From the NCBI GenBank assembly GCA_051651625.1, contig JBOFSQ010000057.1, forward strand, positions 1 to 33,149: DNA of 33,149 nt, written 5' to 3'. Each line of letters opens with the position of its first letter. The first letter of the stretch is position 1. The stretch comes from JBOFSQ01 sp051651625. GTDB taxonomy: Bacteria; Planctomycetota; Planctomycetia; Pirellulales; Thermoguttaceae. This document shows positions 32,932-33,149 of this stretch, piece after piece. Position numbers and translations under genes: made by a program. The notes beneath the pieces are model-generated. The model saw only the letters and a program-made list of their open reading frames with translations. It searched no databases and had not been told where the DNA came from.

Positions 32932-32990
32932 CGTTCCGATTATAACCGGAACGTTTCGTAAATCTAGCGGGAGTTTCGGTTATAACCGGA
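32932..32990. promoter_or_regulatory. Two TTATAACCGGA direct repeats with palindromes, possible operator
   Basis: TTATAACCGGA occurs at 32940-32950 and 32980-32990, exactly 40 bp apart. The first is part of GTTCCG-ATTATAAC-CGGAAC (32932-32951) and the second of palindrome GGTTATAACC (32978-32987). Both lie 50-110 bp upstream of the DUF1559-type gene start, where a regulator could bind. It is equally possible that they are just repeat debris beside the 142-bp module. Confidence 0.35.
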
Positions 32991-32995
32991 CTGGG

Positions 32996-33149
32996 GTGTA
33001 GTAAAATCTGCTTGCACGAGAACATTGGTTGTCTGGTATTTTCGCCCCAACGGGGCGATAGAGCTTAGCCGTGGGTGAGCGGTATTCCGCGAACCCACGG
33101 TACGCATCCACAACAAAATCCGTAGCCCCAACGGGGCGTAAGAGTTGTG
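32996..33149. repeat. GTGTAGTAA/H1/H2/H1 module, near-identical second copy, runs off the window
   Basis: 32996-33137 matches 8651-8792 base for base except at four positions, all outside the stems. H1 is at 33043-33057, H2 at 33069-33100 (inner GCGG-TATT-CCGC), and H1 at 33125-33137. Whether it has a right inverted end like the copy at 8650-8938 cannot be seen because the window stops. Confidence 0.85.

Overview
The window looks like a chromosomal segment of a planctomycete. Four things point that way. There is a DUF1559-type C-terminal region in a large membrane protein. The glutamyl-tRNA synthetase carries a lysine-rich insert right after KLSKR, which I recall from planctomycete GluRS. There is an EpsI-family (exosortase-associated) protein. 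The intergenic DNA is full of short GCCCC-N3-GGGGC hairpins. Pirellulales/Thermoguttaceae-like is a guess, not shown. I found no rRNA, tRNA, CRISPR array, intact insertion sequence or phage gene.

Layout. 1-284 is hairpin-rich non-coding DNA. 285-10500 is mostly housekeeping: hisF (-), miaA (+, divergent from hisF), purB (-, convergent with miaA, eukaryote-like sequence), a coiled-coil PD-(D/E)XK protein (-), alpha-glucan phosphorylase (-), a HIT-family protein (-), a small putative lipoprotein (-) and gltX (-). 10624-12137 is a translationally coupled pair, EpsI plus a polyprenyl-phosphate sugar transferase, with no exosortase beside it. 12429-17576 reads leftward as a DNA methyltransferase, a NotI-family restriction endonuclease overlapping it by 116 bp, and 38 bp later a 1078-residue YhaN/SbcC-like ATPase with a membrane hairpin. 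The R-M pair has visibly lower GC than its neighbours. rnc and a lone nqrC follow. An aldo/keto reductase with two ferredoxin-type clusters (+) and an Rpn/PD-(D/E)XK transposase-family gene (-) come next. 21932-32882 is a run of leftward genes for exported or membrane proteins: a DUF1559-type protein, a transglutaminase-like protein, an exported protein of unknown function coupled to a CsgG-like protein, and a multi-domain regulatory-fold protein followed after 14 bp by a 1090-residue protein with two CsgG-like halves and a possible beta-propeller.

The most unusual signal is between the genes. At least three repeat systems fill almost every gap. (1) A roughly 142-bp module opens with GTGTAGTAA and carries hairpins in the order H1-H2-H1. 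Two copies 24 kb apart differ at only four unpaired positions, and other copies show compensatory changes in the stems. (2) A REP-like palindrome, GGTTCGGC-ATA-GCCGAACC, sits at gene 3' ends. Its long-hairpin form shows a compensated base-pair change between copies. (3) A long imperfect inverted repeat is built on the 'cacaaaggcacgaag' word. One copy of system 1 is bounded by inverted ends and looks like a non-autonomous mobile element.

Functionally, the left half is core metabolism and translation (histidine and purine synthesis, tRNA modification and charging, glycogen breakdown). The middle is a probable acquired restriction locus placed against a DNA-repair-type ATPase. The right half is cell-envelope or secreted proteins of mostly unknown role.
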